From JBBEBE01 sp040882505 (lineage in GTDB: Bacteria > Bacteroidota > Rhodothermia > Balneolales > Balneolaceae), in assembly GCA_040882505.1 (NCBI GenBank), contig JBBEBE010000002.1, positions 434,001 through 498,000 on the forward strand: 64,000 nt of DNA, in the 5' to 3' direction. The notes below the pieces were generated by a model. It had not been told where the DNA came from. It did no database searches and worked only from the letters and a program-made list of their open reading frames with translations. Made by a program: the position numbers and the translations under genes. Positions within the stretch are counted from its first letter, which is position 1, and each line of letters starts with the position of its first letter. This document shows, in pieces, positions 8,517-17,931 of this stretch.

Positions 8517-10283
8517 ATGCATTTGACCGGGTTTTCGACCAAGATCCAAATTTGGGGGGTGCTTGCAACGGTTCTACTGACCATCTCCTGTCAGGGAGAC
8601 GAGACAACCTCGTCCCCTGCGACCGACCCGCCTCCGGAGCATTGGCTGGTCAAGACACCCCTCAAATCCGGCGGATTGGATGAGCCGATGGAGATGGCCA
8701 TTCTTCCGAATTTGGACATCCTGGTTGCCCAACGAAAGGGGGAGATCATGCTTTACAGCCAGGCGAATCAATCCTATGAAGAGGCAGGTTTCCTGGACGT
8801 CTATCACTACACACCTCTGGAAGGTGTCAATGCGGAGGAGGGAGTCATGGGGCTGGCGCTGGATCCTGAATTCGAAGAAAACCGACAGCTTTTTATTTTT
8901 TACGCACCTTCGGATACCTCGGTCAACCGACTCTCCCGGTTTCGTTTCGAGGAGAATCGACTCGTTCAAGAGAGTGAACAGGTCATCCTGGAGTTCTACT
9001 CACAGCGAGATATCTGTTGTCACACTGGTGGATCCATTGCCTTTGACAATGACGGGCTTCTCTATCTTTCGACAGGTGACAACTCCACACCGTTCAATCA
9101 ACCGGATACCGATGTTCAGCTACTTGGGTATGCTCCTCTGGACAACCGGGAAGGTTTCGAGCAGTATGATGCTCGTCGAACGTCCGGGAATTCCAATGAT
9201 TTGAGAGGTAAAGTCATCCGGATACGGGTCAATGAAGACGGGAGTTACGACATTCCGGACGGAAATCTCTATCCGAAAGGAATGGAAAAGACTCGTCCCG
9301 AGATCTATGCACAGGGGACACGGAATGCATTTCGAATTTCAGTCGACCCCAAAAACGGATATCTCTATTGGGGAGACGTGGGTCCGGATGCCCGACGTGA
9401 CAGTCTGGACGTACGGGGCCCCAAAGGGTATGACGAATTGAATCAGGCAAGAGAAGCCGGCCATTTCGGTTGGCCCTACTTCATTGCAGACAATCTTCCA
9501 TACAATGAGTACGACTATGCAAATGATCGTCCAGGAGACTTTTTTGATCCTGAACGGCCTGCAAACCGATCTCCGAACAACACGGGAATTGACGTTCTAC
9601 CACCGGCTCAACCAGCTTTCATTTATTACCCGTATGACGAATCCGTGGAATTTCCCGACGTTGGAAGTGGTGGACGAAGCATCAAGGCGGGTCCGGTGTA
9701 TTACAGCGATCTCTACCCGGAAGAGACTCGATTGCATGACTATTTTGACGGAAAACTCTTTTTTGCCGATTGGATACGGGATTGGGTGATGGTCGTTTCC
9801 ATGGACCAGGAGGGGAACTACGTCGACATGCATCCATTCATGGAGAGCCGTTCGTTCTACTCGGTAATGGACATGGAGATCGGACCTGATGGAAAGCTCT
9901 ACCTGCTTGAATACGGGAAAGGTTGGTTTACTGAAAACGAGAATTCCGGCCTTTACCGGATTGACATGGATTCGACCCGATCGGAACCGGTAGACGCACT
10001 ACCTGAAGATGAAGTAGAGTTGGCCCGGAGATTGATTGCAGATTATGGATGTGTTGCGTGCCATGCCGATCAGGAGCGATCCGTCGGCCCGTCGTTCGTC
10101 GAGATTGCCGATCGCTACGCAGGGGTGAATGTCACGGAAGCGCTCAAAACAAAAATAGCCGAAGGTGGTTCGGGCGAATGGGGGCCCGTCAATATGCCGG
10201 CAAATCCGGCTATTCCGGATCATGAACTTGACATGCTTGTCCAATACATCCTTGGATTTACTCCGGAAGGTCATCAAGAGTAA
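8517..10283 (+). CDS. PQQ-type glucose/sorbosone dehydrogenase lipoprotein with C-terminal cytochrome c
   Basis: 588 residues. The start at 8517 gives a lipoprotein signal ending in LLTISC, so the protein is probably membrane-anchored outside the cytoplasm. Residues about 40-490 form a soluble aldose-sugar/sorbosone dehydrogenase beta-propeller: GEIMLYSQ, EEGVMGLALDPEF, HTGGSIAFDNDGLLYLSTGDN, LRGKVIRI, YAQGTRNAFRISVDP, WGDVGPDAR. A c-type cytochrome domain follows, with haem motif CVACH at 512-516 and a probable axial Met in NMPANPA. In this architecture electrons from sugar oxidation pass from PQQ directly to the attached haem. The exact substrate is not predictable, and PQQ synthesis genes are not seen here. 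The gene has its own promoter and is convergent with msrB. Confidence 0.88.
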   Translation: MHLTGFSTKIQIWGVLATVLLTISCQGDETTSSPATDPPPEHWLVKTPLKSGGLDEPMEMAILPNLDILVAQRKGEIMLYSQANQSYEEAGFLDVYHYTPLEGVNAEEGVMGLALDPEFEENRQLFIFYAPSDTSVNRLSRFRFEENRLVQESEQVILEFYSQRDICCHTGGSIAFDNDGLLYLSTGDNSTPFNQPDTDVQLLGYAPLDNREGFEQYDARRTSGNSNDLRGKVIRIRVNEDGSYDIPDGNLYPKGMEKTRPEIYAQGTRNAFRISVDPKNGYLYWGDVGPDARRDSLDVRGPKGYDELNQAREAGHFGWPYFIADNLPYNEYDYANDRPGDFFDPERPANRSPNNTGIDVLPPAQPAFIYYPYDESVEFPDVGSGGRSIKAGPVYYSDLYPEETRLHDYFDGKLFFADWIRDWVMVVSMDQEGNYVDMHPFMESRSFYSVMDMEIGPDGKLYLLEYGKGWFTENENSGLYRIDMDSTRSEPVDALPEDEVELARRLIADYGCVACHADQERSVGPSFVEIADRYAGVNVTEALKTKIAEGGSGEWGPVNMPANPAIPDHELDMLVQYILGFTPEGHQE

Positions 10284-10323
10284 GATAATTTCTGAACCGT
10301 CTGCCGACAACGAACAGAATTGG

Positions 10324-10743
10324 TTATGAGTCCGATGAGTCTGATTTTTTGAAATCTAGAGACGTCGAATTCATGCAGAACCGTTGACCGGTTGGTTCGG
10401 GGCCATCTTCAAAGACGTGACCGAGGTGTGAATGGCATTGGCTGCAGAGGACTTCGGTGCGAACCATTGCCAGGCTGTGATCCTCTTCAAAGTGTACGGC
10501 ATCTTGTTCGATCGGACGTGTATAACTCGGCCATCCGGTACCGGAGTCGAATTTGTCCTCTGAACGAAAAAGAGGGTGTCCACATGCTGCACAATGATAG
10601 ACACCGGTCTCTTTATGATCTACATATTGATTCTCGAACGGACGCTCGGTCCCTTTTTTTCGCAGAATTCGGTACTGCTCCCGACTCAATCGTTGTTGCC
10701 ACTCTTCGTCGTTTTCGGGTATTGATTGCTCTTTTTGGCTCAT
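10324..10743 (-). CDS. msrB: Peptide-methionine (R)-S-oxide reductase MsrB
   Basis: 139 residues, full length for a stand-alone MsrB. The structural zinc ligands are CAAC (51, 54) and CSQC (100, 103). The core motif FDSGTGWPSY is present, and the catalytic Cys is at 123 in RFCMNS. The His/Asn environment around it (HLGHVFEDGP) is intact. The enzyme reduces the R-epimer of methionine sulfoxide in proteins. There is no signal peptide, so it is cytoplasmic. It is monocistronic, converging on the sugar dehydrogenase gene and lying downstream of the cold-shock gene, whose terminator separates the two. Confidence 0.96.
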   Translation of the reverse strand: MSQKEQSIPENDEEWQQRLSREQYRILRKKGTERPFENQYVDHKETGVYHCAACGHPLFRSEDKFDSGTGWPSYTRPIEQDAVHFEEDHSLAMVRTEVLCSQCHSHLGHVFEDGPEPTGQRFCMNSTSLDFKKSDSSDS

Positions 10744-10850
10744 CTTCTACGTATTAAGGGTCAAAATTTCATCCTTCGTGGAAAGAAGCCCTTTGGGATG
10801 CAGATTCCATAAGGGGTTCACTTTCTTGAAGTGGGCGGGATCGGTCTTAT

Positions 10851-10883
10851 AAAAAAAGCACCGCTCTTGCGAGTGGTGCTTTT
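10851..10883 (-). terminator. Intrinsic terminator of the cold-shock gene
   Basis: A 9-bp stem (10858-10866 with 10871-10879, one G-T position) with a TTGC loop is flanked by A-run and T-run. Read on the minus strand it ends in seven U residues (10851-10857) and lies 29 bp after the csp stop. Its symmetry could also stop plus-strand transcripts. Confidence 0.9.
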
Positions 10884-10911
10884 CATTCAATACAGAGAGG
10901 ATGTACGTGCT

Positions 10912-11130
10912 TTATTGCAACGCAATAACCTCGGTTGCATGGAGACCTTTTTCGCCCTGGGCGACAGTGAACTCCACTTTCTGACCTTCAATCAGTTTCT
11001 TGAATCCGTCAGTCTGGATCTCGGAGTAGTGAACGAAGACATCTTCTCCACCTTCTCTTGTGATAAATCCATACCCCTTGCCGTTGTGAAACCACTTTAC
11101 GGTGCCTACTTCACGTTCATCACTCATCAT
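10912..11130 (-). CDS. csp: Cold-shock domain protein (CspA family)
   Basis: 72 residues forming a single OB-fold cold-shock domain. It carries the RNA-binding motifs RNP1 (KGYGFI, about 18-23) and RNP2 (DVFVHY, about 30-35), and the lead-in GTVKWFHNGKGYG. Such proteins bind single-stranded RNA or DNA and act as RNA chaperones; cold induction is not demonstrated here. It has its own terminator and a long upstream gap (11131-11309) that could hold a regulated leader. An ATG one codon downstream (11127) is an equally possible start. Confidence 0.96.
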   Translation of the reverse strand: MMSDEREVGTVKWFHNGKGYGFITREGGEDVFVHYSEIQTDGFKKLIEGQKVEFTVAQGEKGLHATEVIALQ

Positions 11131-11309
11131 ATCTAGATCACTTTAATTCACATTTCACTGACCACCATCCATCCCGAGATACTTTACGGTAGGCGTGATT
11201 CCGTGATTATAGGTAACTGAAACTATATTCGCAATTTTTATAAAGTTGCGTCGTTGACCAAGATTCGATTACGCTTCAATCGATCCTGAAGTGAGTACAA
11301 GGAAACCAT
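11131..11309. other. Upstream region of csp with imperfect palindrome
   Basis: 179 bp between the csp start and the TonB receptor stop. An imperfect 21-bp palindrome at 11230-11250 (CGCAA...TTGCG arms around an AT core) lies about 100 bp upstream of the csp ATG. It could be an operator or the base of a leader RNA structure. No clear TAnnTTTG box was found on the minus strand. Confidence 0.3.
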
Positions 11310-13376
11310 TTATATCTGCAGGCTCAAACCGGCTTGGAAGGTTCGACCCGGACCGGGTTCATAAAACCGACCAAATCCATTGTTCAATGCAACAGAGGTG
11401 TTGTACCGTGTGTCCAATACATTTTGAACCGAAACAAATGGTTGAAGGGTCCAACCCGATGACCCAATTCCCGAGAAGGTCCATCGGGAGTGCAACAACG
11501 TAAAGGCATCATTTTCGGCACTGTTTGCACTGTCTGCGTAGTAACGTCCAACATGTTCAAGATCCAGACCAATGGTGTGTTGGTTCAAGAACCACTCCAG
11601 TGCCAGACTGGCCCGGAAGGGTGCGACGCCCGGGAGTTGATTCCCTTTGAACGGGGCTTCCAGTCCATCTCCCGTGAATCGTGCATCTGTCCAGGTAATC
11701 ATTCCCCGGGCCGTCAGCCAGTCGGCCGGGTGATATGTGGCAGCTGCTTCAATTCCGAGATGTCGGGCCGTTCCTCCGTTGCTGAAGATTGCCTGACCGT
11801 CAATTTCTGTCTCCTGAATGATTTGATCGCGGACAAACTGTGAATAGAATGTGACATCATATTCCAGCTGTTCCTCCGGGAACCAGCCCCGGATTCCTGT
11901 TTCAGCACCTACGGTTCTCTCCGGGTCCAGATCTGCGTTGAAGCCGGGAAGTACGGTAACGCCATCGGGAGAGAGCCGATTTTTGAACTCGGTTGTCGTT
12001 GGCGATTCAAACGAAGTACTCACATTCGCAAAGATCCGGCTCTGATCGAGTTTCCAAATCAAACCAAGACTCGGATTGACTGTGGTGAAGATTCGATCTT
12101 CGTCTTGGTAGGGGATGATCGATCCGGTAGCGACATCCAGGGAGTCCGATTGAAACGACATGCGATCTGCCCGGAGGCCGGCAGAAATGGAAACCGTTTC
12201 CAGATCAAACACGGATTTCGCAAACAGACCTTGATTCGAAACGCGATCCAGCTGACTGACGTAGAGTGCGGGATCGGGCGTTCCTCCATTATTGTCTGTT
12301 TGGGTGCGTTCATCCCGTTGCCATTTGAGTTCGGCTCCAATCTGAAGGTCGAACGGAATCTCTGTGAAGGCCCAGGTTGCCCGACTACCGCCGGCACGTC
12401 GATCAACCATGATAAAAGGGCCCGGCAATGGATTCTCCAGGTCACGCAACGCCCCATGACCGGTCACGGTTAAAACACCCGGTGAAAATTCGCGCAGCAT
12501 GTGAAGGGATCCCATCCACTGCTCGTACTCTTTTCCGGCCTGCATGTTTACATTGAATGGCCACGCTTTGGTGGGATCCTGTTCGGCATCCTGTAATCCC
12601 AGCGACCCTGGATGTTGTGCAAACGGCATCCCGGCGTAGGCGACTCTACCGGTGATGGATGAGTATCGGTCGGGTTGAACCGTTGCTGCCAATCCCCCGC
12701 GCCAGAGTTCAGCCGCACTGTAATCGCGATATCCGTCGGTGTCAAAATAACTACCGTATGCATCTACACGTACCGGCCCGGCTTGTTCGTGAATGCGTGC
12801 TTCATGCTTCATGGTGCCATGGGATCCGCCGTAACTTCTTAAATAGAGAGACGGATGATCCGGTCCGGGGCGGGTTTTCATGTAGAGGACTCCGCCGCTG
12901 CTGTTTCCCCAGAGGGTGGCCGAGGGTCCTCGTAATAATTCGATGGATTGGATCATCGCCGGATCCACCATATTCATGATGGTTTGTCCATCGGCAACCG
13001 TAAGTGGAATGTCATCCAAGACCACTTGAACGCCCCGGACCCCGAACTGGGATCGCCACCCCATTCCGCGAATGGTCATTCTCTCACCCAATGCATGATT
13101 CTCCCGATTGCTTACCCAGATTCCGGGAAGTGTAAAGGTGAGTTCGTCCAGTGTTGATGCTCGACGACTTACAAGATCATCCATTGAGCGTCTGAGCGTG
13201 GAAACCGACATGGGTGCACGATCCATGGTCACCGACGAATGCGTCGCCTCGATTTGAATCGGTTCCAATATCAGGGAAAGTGAGTCGGGAAAGCTTTCCT
13301 CTTGTGCATGAAGCAGATTGGGAAGAAGAACGCTCAGGAATATTGAGACAAAGATCAGAGTTCGAATGGTTTTCAT
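11310..13376 (-). CDS. TonB-dependent outer-membrane receptor
   Basis: 688 residues. A signal peptide (residues 1-25, ending LLHAQ) is followed by a plug domain at about 50-180 (TLPGIWVSNRENHALGERMTIRG, then VQVVLDDIPLTVADGQT, SIELLRGPSATLWGNSSGGV). A 22-strand-type barrel runs to a C-terminal strand ending in FQAGLSLQI. The plug wording resembles iron-complex/siderophore or cobalamin-type receptors. It lacks the N-terminal carboxypeptidase-like domain of SusC proteins, so a SusC-like glycan role is unlikely. The ligand cannot be named. The gene is monocistronic and divergent from mltG across 155 bp. Confidence 0.92.
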   Translation of the reverse strand: MKTIRTLIFVSIFLSVLLPNLLHAQEESFPDSLSLILEPIQIEATHSSVTMDRAPMSVSTLRRSMDDLVSRRASTLDELTFTLPGIWVSNRENHALGERMTIRGMGWRSQFGVRGVQVVLDDIPLTVADGQTIMNMVDPAMIQSIELLRGPSATLWGNSSGGVLYMKTRPGPDHPSLYLRSYGGSHGTMKHEARIHEQAGPVRVDAYGSYFDTDGYRDYSAAELWRGGLAATVQPDRYSSITGRVAYAGMPFAQHPGSLGLQDAEQDPTKAWPFNVNMQAGKEYEQWMGSLHMLREFSPGVLTVTGHGALRDLENPLPGPFIMVDRRAGGSRATWAFTEIPFDLQIGAELKWQRDERTQTDNNGGTPDPALYVSQLDRVSNQGLFAKSVFDLETVSISAGLRADRMSFQSDSLDVATGSIIPYQDEDRIFTTVNPSLGLIWKLDQSRIFANVSTSFESPTTTEFKNRLSPDGVTVLPGFNADLDPERTVGAETGIRGWFPEEQLEYDVTFYSQFVRDQIIQETEIDGQAIFSNGGTARHLGIEAAATYHPADWLTARGMITWTDARFTGDGLEAPFKGNQLPGVAPFRASLALEWFLNQHTIGLDLEHVGRYYADSANSAENDAFTLLHSRWTFSGIGSSGWTLQPFVSVQNVLDTRYNTSVALNNGFGRFYEPGPGRTFQAGLSLQI

Positions 13377-13491
13377 AATTGATACAGCCAGGAAACAATA
13401 CGGTTGGTTTCGGTGTTTAAAGTCCGAAAATATAGGAAGATAATGATGGGATATCCATCATTATCGAAGGGAATGATCCGCTGATTTCTGT

Positions 13492-13499
13492 TATCTTTG
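13492..13499 (+). promoter_or_regulatory. TAnnTTTG -7 element of mltG
   Basis: TATCTTTG at 13492-13499 is identical to the -7 box at 8452 and lies 32 bp before the mltG ATG, leaving a leader of about 25 nt. An exact TTG at the -33 position is not present. Confidence 0.65.
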
Positions 13500-13531
13500 T
13501 GATCGGACGAAATCCTGAATCCGACTGAATT

Positions 13532-14587
13532 ATGGCGCAACAATTTCAACCGGACCGATGGACGACCCCCTCGGGGTATCTGATTCTTACGGTTCTACTG
13601 TTTATCGTCGTGTTTGCATCCAGGTCCCATCGACTCTATCAGTCCAATGCCATGCATTTTCCGGAGGCGACTGAATTCGAGATTCGTGAGCCGACGACCG
13701 TTCAAGAATTTCTTGTTCAGCTGGAAAAAGCAGACGCCCGGTTCAAAGAAGAAGAGCTTCTGTGGGCTTCATCTCTCTTTGGATGGCGACGGATTCAGCC
13801 TGGGTACTATCAATTCACCGGAGGCGTCTCCTACGAAGAGATCCTGTCGCGACTCTCTCTTGGACTTCAGAATCACAAGAGAATTTTCATTCCGTCCGGG
13901 AGTCGTCCGGAGGATCTGTCGGGAAAACTTGGAGAGCTAATGAAAGCAGATTCCGCCGAATTTGCCGCCATGTTTTCAGACAGCTCGGAAATTGCCATGG
14001 AAAGAGGATGGACCGGGTCCGAACTCTTTGCCCGCATGTTGCCGGATCAATATGATCTCTACTGGACCTGGCGACCGGAACAAGTGGTACGACGCATTCT
14101 CGATGAATTCAACAAACAAATTGACCCTTTGGCAGCTGCCATTCAGGATCCAGCCTACTCACTGGAAGAGCGACTTACGTTGGCTTCCATCGTGGAGTGG
14201 GAGGCGGGTACCCACGATGAAAAACCGACCATTAGCGGGCTCTATCTGAACCGGCTGGAGCGGGGAATGCGACTCCAGTCCGACCCCACCATTCTGTTTG
14301 CCCTGGGTGAACACAGGCGACTCTATTTTGATGATTATCGACTGGATCACCCGTACAACACGTACCGAATCAACGGACTCCCGCCCGGTCCAATAACGAA
14401 TCCGGATATCCACTCTTTGAGGGCAGCTTTTAAACCGGAAGAACATGACTATCTCTACATGGTGGCATCCCCTGAAGGGAGGCATCGTTTTACCCGAACA
14501 TTTCAGGAGCATCAGGACGCCAGTCGAGATTGGCGCAGGTGGTTGGAAGAGCAGACCCGATTGGGAGAAGAGTCTGATTCGAATTAA
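13532..14587 (+). CDS. mltG: Endolytic murein transglycosylase MltG (YceG-like)
   Basis: 351 residues. A single N-terminal membrane segment (about 13-30) anchors a periplasmic YceG domain. The catalytic glutamate is E222 in the motif ASIVEWEAG. The downstream blocks SDPTILFALG, HPYNTYRINGLPPGPI and NPDIHSLRAAF are all conserved in the family. MltG cleaves nascent glycan strands next to lipid-linked ends and sets glycan chain length. It has its own probable promoter. Its stop overlaps the stop region of a convergent gene encoding an LpoA-like protein by 4 bp; that gene may also concern peptidoglycan synthesis. Confidence 0.95.
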   Translation: MAQQFQPDRWTTPSGYLILTVLLFIVVFASRSHRLYQSNAMHFPEATEFEIREPTTVQEFLVQLEKADARFKEEELLWASSLFGWRRIQPGYYQFTGGVSYEEILSRLSLGLQNHKRIFIPSGSRPEDLSGKLGELMKADSAEFAAMFSDSSEIAMERGWTGSELFARMLPDQYDLYWTWRPEQVVRRILDEFNKQIDPLAAAIQDPAYSLEERLTLASIVEWEAGTHDEKPTISGLYLNRLERGMRLQSDPTILFALGEHRRLYFDDYRLDHPYNTYRINGLPPGPITNPDIHSLRAAFKPEEHDYLYMVASPEGRHRFTRTFQEHQDASRDWRRWLEEQTRLGEESDSN

Positions 14588-16344
14588 TCATCCATTCCCG
14601 GAAGAGACGATGCCCGCGATGTTCCGGGAAGAATTTGAACGCGTTGGTTCATTTGATCTCCACCAAATTCCACATCCAGTATCAACCCTGAAAAGGGTGG
14701 ATGAGCACGTAGAGTATGATGCAACTGATCCGGATTGCCGGCGTCCGAGAGAGCCCCGATCAAAAATCTCCCGGTATCATATCCCAAATATGCAAACTCA
14801 TTGGGAGCGAAGCCGAACTGGTTTTGGAAATCGTCGACAAAACGAGAGGTCGTCGTGCCGGTAGCGGTCGACCGGTATCCGCGAGAATAGAGGATGGGGA
14901 TTCGCTGATTTTGTGAATCGGTATATCGAATGGATGACCAGATCTGAGATCCAAGAATGGGGATTCGAAGACCCCGACCTTCCAGCTCTGTTAGCAGCAT
15001 GGAGGCCAACGTTTCGGATTCCTCACCAGAAAAAGGAGCGTAGACGCCATCAATTCCTGGAACAGATTCCATATTGAATCGGTCGGAATCCTCTTCCGAC
15101 TCTTCCGCAGTATGGGGAAAGATACGGTCCAGAATAGGGGAGAGATCGAAGCCTTGTTGCCGGTACGGTTCATCAATAAACCACGCTACATAAGCCCCCA
15201 AACGTTCTGCTTCCCGTCGAAATGCAACAGCTGCGTCACGTCCGATCTGTTCGGATTGTGTGAACACCGCCAACGTGTCGAGTCCCATAACCTGGACGGC
15301 TTGCTGTGCCATTCGCTCTCCGTGGAGTGCAAGATCTGCATTGAGCTGAAATGTGTAGTGGTGACCCGCATTGATGTGTCCCGTATTGGCCAGTGGAGTG
15401 ATCAGTGGAACCTGGTACTGTTCAGACAACCGGGAGAGATGAATGGCAGAATCCGTAAACAACGGTCCGATGACGAGATCACTGTAGTCCTGCCAGATCA
15501 ACCGATGCATGGCCTCTCTGGCAGATTCAGGAGTGGAAGCCGTGGGACGAAATCGCAACTGAATTCTTGCGTTCTCTGATGAACGGTTGTGTTCTTCTGC
15601 AGCCAAAATCAGGCCAGAGTACAATTGGCGCGATACGCTCTCTTCAGGTTGGTCTTCCGAACCCGATGGCAGGGCCACACCGATGTGATAGACCATCCCT
15701 TCCGGCGGAGTGGAGTGGTTCCGTGATCTCCCCGGATCGTCAGTCATGGATCGAATGTTCGACTCGAGCCTCTCCAGTTGATTCTCGAATGCATGTCGGT
15801 CCGGTGACTGTTTCAATATATCGATCATGGCCTGTCCGACTGATGAACCGCCACGTTGCGCACCTTCTTCCGTCAAATCCAGACGAATTTGAAACTCATC
15901 GGATTGGCGAAACCCGCTTCGGATCTGCTCCAGGCTTAAATAATCGATAAATTCACGGTATCGATTCGTTGCATCGTTGCGAATGGCTGGTTGCCTGCCT
16001 TCCATCAACGGGTAGAGCAAATGCAATGCAGAAAGAGGGTCTTTCTGGCGGAAACGTACCAATGCTAATGTGTATCGGGCCTCGTCTTGAATCGAATTTG
16101 AAAGGGTGAGTTCATCCAGACTGTTCAGTAGGTCTGCTGCCAGATCGTATCGACCGAGAGCCAAGGCACTTTTTGCAGCGAAAAGTTGCTCTTCTACCTG
16201 TTGTATGGGTAGCAACTCCTCGAGCGCCTCTTCATATCGATGATCTTCATACGCCTCGATACCCGATGTGCGATCTTGTGCGACCAACGTCGTCGACAAG
16301 ATGAATGGAAAAATCAACAGTCCGATCCAATCGTTGAGCTTCAT
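14584..16344 (-). CDS. Exported TPR plus periplasmic-binding-fold protein (LpoA/LivJ-like)
   Basis: 586 residues. I chose the ATG at 16344, which gives a signal peptide (MKLNDWIGLLIFPFILSTTLVAQ) and starts 4 bp after the guaA stop; a longer in-frame start would overlap guaA. Residues about 25-200 are helical TPR-like repeats (RYEEALEELLPI, LGRYDLAADLLNSL). Residues about 240-580 are a type-I periplasmic binding fold (YHIGVALPSG, YSDLVIGPLF, YQVPLITPLANTG, LAVFTQSEQIGRDAAVAFRREAERLG, GIDGVYAPFSG). This two-part layout is that of LpoA, the outer-membrane activator of PBP1A, but the signal lacks a lipobox Cys. Generic amino-acid receptor is the alternative. It is co-transcribed with guaA, which probably reflects operon packing. 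Confidence 0.8.
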   Translation of the reverse strand: MKLNDWIGLLIFPFILSTTLVAQDRTSGIEAYEDHRYEEALEELLPIQQVEEQLFAAKSALALGRYDLAADLLNSLDELTLSNSIQDEARYTLALVRFRQKDPLSALHLLYPLMEGRQPAIRNDATNRYREFIDYLSLEQIRSGFRQSDEFQIRLDLTEEGAQRGGSSVGQAMIDILKQSPDRHAFENQLERLESNIRSMTDDPGRSRNHSTPPEGMVYHIGVALPSGSEDQPEESVSRQLYSGLILAAEEHNRSSENARIQLRFRPTASTPESAREAMHRLIWQDYSDLVIGPLFTDSAIHLSRLSEQYQVPLITPLANTGHINAGHHYTFQLNADLALHGERMAQQAVQVMGLDTLAVFTQSEQIGRDAAVAFRREAERLGAYVAWFIDEPYRQQGFDLSPILDRIFPHTAEESEEDSDRFNMESVPGIDGVYAPFSGEESETLASMLLTELEGRGLRIPILGSQIWSSIRYTDSQNQRIPILYSRGYRSTATGTTTSRFVDDFQNQFGFAPNEFAYLGYDTGRFLIGALSDAGNPDQLHHTLRAHPPFSGLILDVEFGGDQMNQRVQILPGTSRASSLPGMDD

Positions 16345-16348
16345 CAAC

Positions 16349-17908
16349 TTATTCCCATTCAATGGTTGCGGGTGGTTTTGAACTGATGTCGTAGACCACC
16401 CGGTTGATTCCACGTACCTCGTTGATGATTCGATTCGATACGTCTGAAAGGAAATCGACGGGTAGATGCGCCCAATCAGCGGTCATCCCATCAATACTGG
16501 TGACTGCGCGGAGTGCGACGGCGTATTCATACGTTCGCTCATCGCCCATGACACCCACGGATTGAACCGGAAGAAGTACGACAAGAGCTTGCCATACATC
16601 ATTGTAAAGCCCGTGATCTCGAAGCATTTGAATAAAGATGGCATCTGCTTCACGAAGAAGGTCCAGGCGCTCTCTGGAAAGTTCACCCAATATGCGAATG
16701 CCCAATCCCGGACCCGGAAACGGATGTCTGTTGATAAATGAATCCGGAATTCCCAATTCCCGTCCCACGTTTCGAACTTCATCCTTGAAGAGTTCACGCA
16801 CCGGTTCAAGAAGCTTCAACTTCATTTTGTCCGGAAGACCCCCCACATTGTGATGGGATTTAATGGTTGCGGACGGTCCTTTGAACGAAACGCTCTCGAT
16901 GACATCGGGATAGAGCGTTCCTTGTGCCAACCATGCAACATCCAAATCGTCTCGAACTTCCCGGTCAAAGACATCGATAAACGTCGTACCGATGATCTTT
17001 CGTTTCTCTTCCGGATCCTGAACACCCGCAAGGCGGTCCAAAAACAGGTCGGAGGCGTCTACACCCTGAACAGGCAGGTTCAACTCCTCTTTATAGGTTC
17101 GGAGTACGGTTTTATACTCGTTTTTTCGCAGCAATCCGTTATCCACAAAAATACAGATCAGTTGGTCTCCGATCGCTTTGTGAATGAGCGTGGCGACGAC
17201 GGTCGAATCGACTCCTCCGGAGAGTGCACAAAGAACTCGCTGATCTCCAACCTGTTGACGAATGGATTCAATTTCAGATTCTACAAACGAAGCCGGTGTC
17301 CAGGTACCGTGACAGTTACAGATGATTCGAACAAAATTCGAAAGAATGGTTTTTCCCTCTTCCGTATGGACGACCTCTGGATGAAATTGAAGACCGAAGA
17401 TCTCCTTCTCTTTGTGACGGACGGCAGCTACAGGAGCATTTTCCGTATGCGCAATGATGGAGAGTTCATCGGGAAGTTCCTGAATGTGGTCGCCATGACT
17501 CATCCATACAACCGAATCGGCGGACAAGTTGGCAAGAAGAGCTCCGTTCTCATTGACATTCAAACGGGCCCTGCCAAATTCCCGCTTGTCGGCACGTTCA
17601 ACACTCCCCGGTTTCAGATGGTGGGAAAGGGCTTGCAAACCATAGCAAATTCCGAGAATCGGCCGGTCCAGATCCAACCATACAGGATTCAAAACCGGAG
17701 CGTCGTCATCATAGACACTCTTCGGGCCACCGGAAAGAATAATCCCCGCGGGTTGTTGATCCAGAAATTGATCAGGGTCGGTATTAAACGGGTGAATTTC
17801 ACAATAGACACCCACCTCGCGCACCCTCCGGGCAATGAGTTGTGTATACTGTGACCCGAAATCGAGAATCAGGACCCACTCATCTTGACGTGCGGCAGTC
17901 GATTGCAT
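16349..17908 (-). CDS. guaA: GMP synthase (glutamine-hydrolysing)
   Basis: 519 residues, the standard two-domain enzyme. The class-I glutaminase domain has the nucleophile Cys88 in GICYGLQ and the His/Glu pair at 176/178 in FHPEV. The ATP pyrophosphatase domain has the P-loop SGGVDS at 230-235. The C-terminal dimerisation domain carries HPFPGPGLGIRILG and ends in the conserved PPATIEWE. It converts XMP to GMP using glutamine and ATP. It lies 24 bp downstream of gcvH and 4 bp upstream of the LpoA-like gene, in the long minus-strand run that begins with efp. Confidence 0.98.
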   Translation of the reverse strand: MQSTAARQDEWVLILDFGSQYTQLIARRVREVGVYCEIHPFNTDPDQFLDQQPAGIILSGGPKSVYDDDAPVLNPVWLDLDRPILGICYGLQALSHHLKPGSVERADKREFGRARLNVNENGALLANLSADSVVWMSHGDHIQELPDELSIIAHTENAPVAAVRHKEKEIFGLQFHPEVVHTEEGKTILSNFVRIICNCHGTWTPASFVESEIESIRQQVGDQRVLCALSGGVDSTVVATLIHKAIGDQLICIFVDNGLLRKNEYKTVLRTYKEELNLPVQGVDASDLFLDRLAGVQDPEEKRKIIGTTFIDVFDREVRDDLDVAWLAQGTLYPDVIESVSFKGPSATIKSHHNVGGLPDKMKLKLLEPVRELFKDEVRNVGRELGIPDSFINRHPFPGPGLGIRILGELSRERLDLLREADAIFIQMLRDHGLYNDVWQALVVLLPVQSVGVMGDERTYEYAVALRAVTSIDGMTADWAHLPVDFLSDVSNRIINEVRGINRVVYDISSKPPATIEWE

Positions 17909-17931
17909 GCGTAAACTCTCTTGTAAAGTGA

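Noticed and set aside
16850..17854. A 334-codon plus-strand open frame within guaA
   Set aside because: Antisense to a complete GMP synthase, with no recognisable motif.
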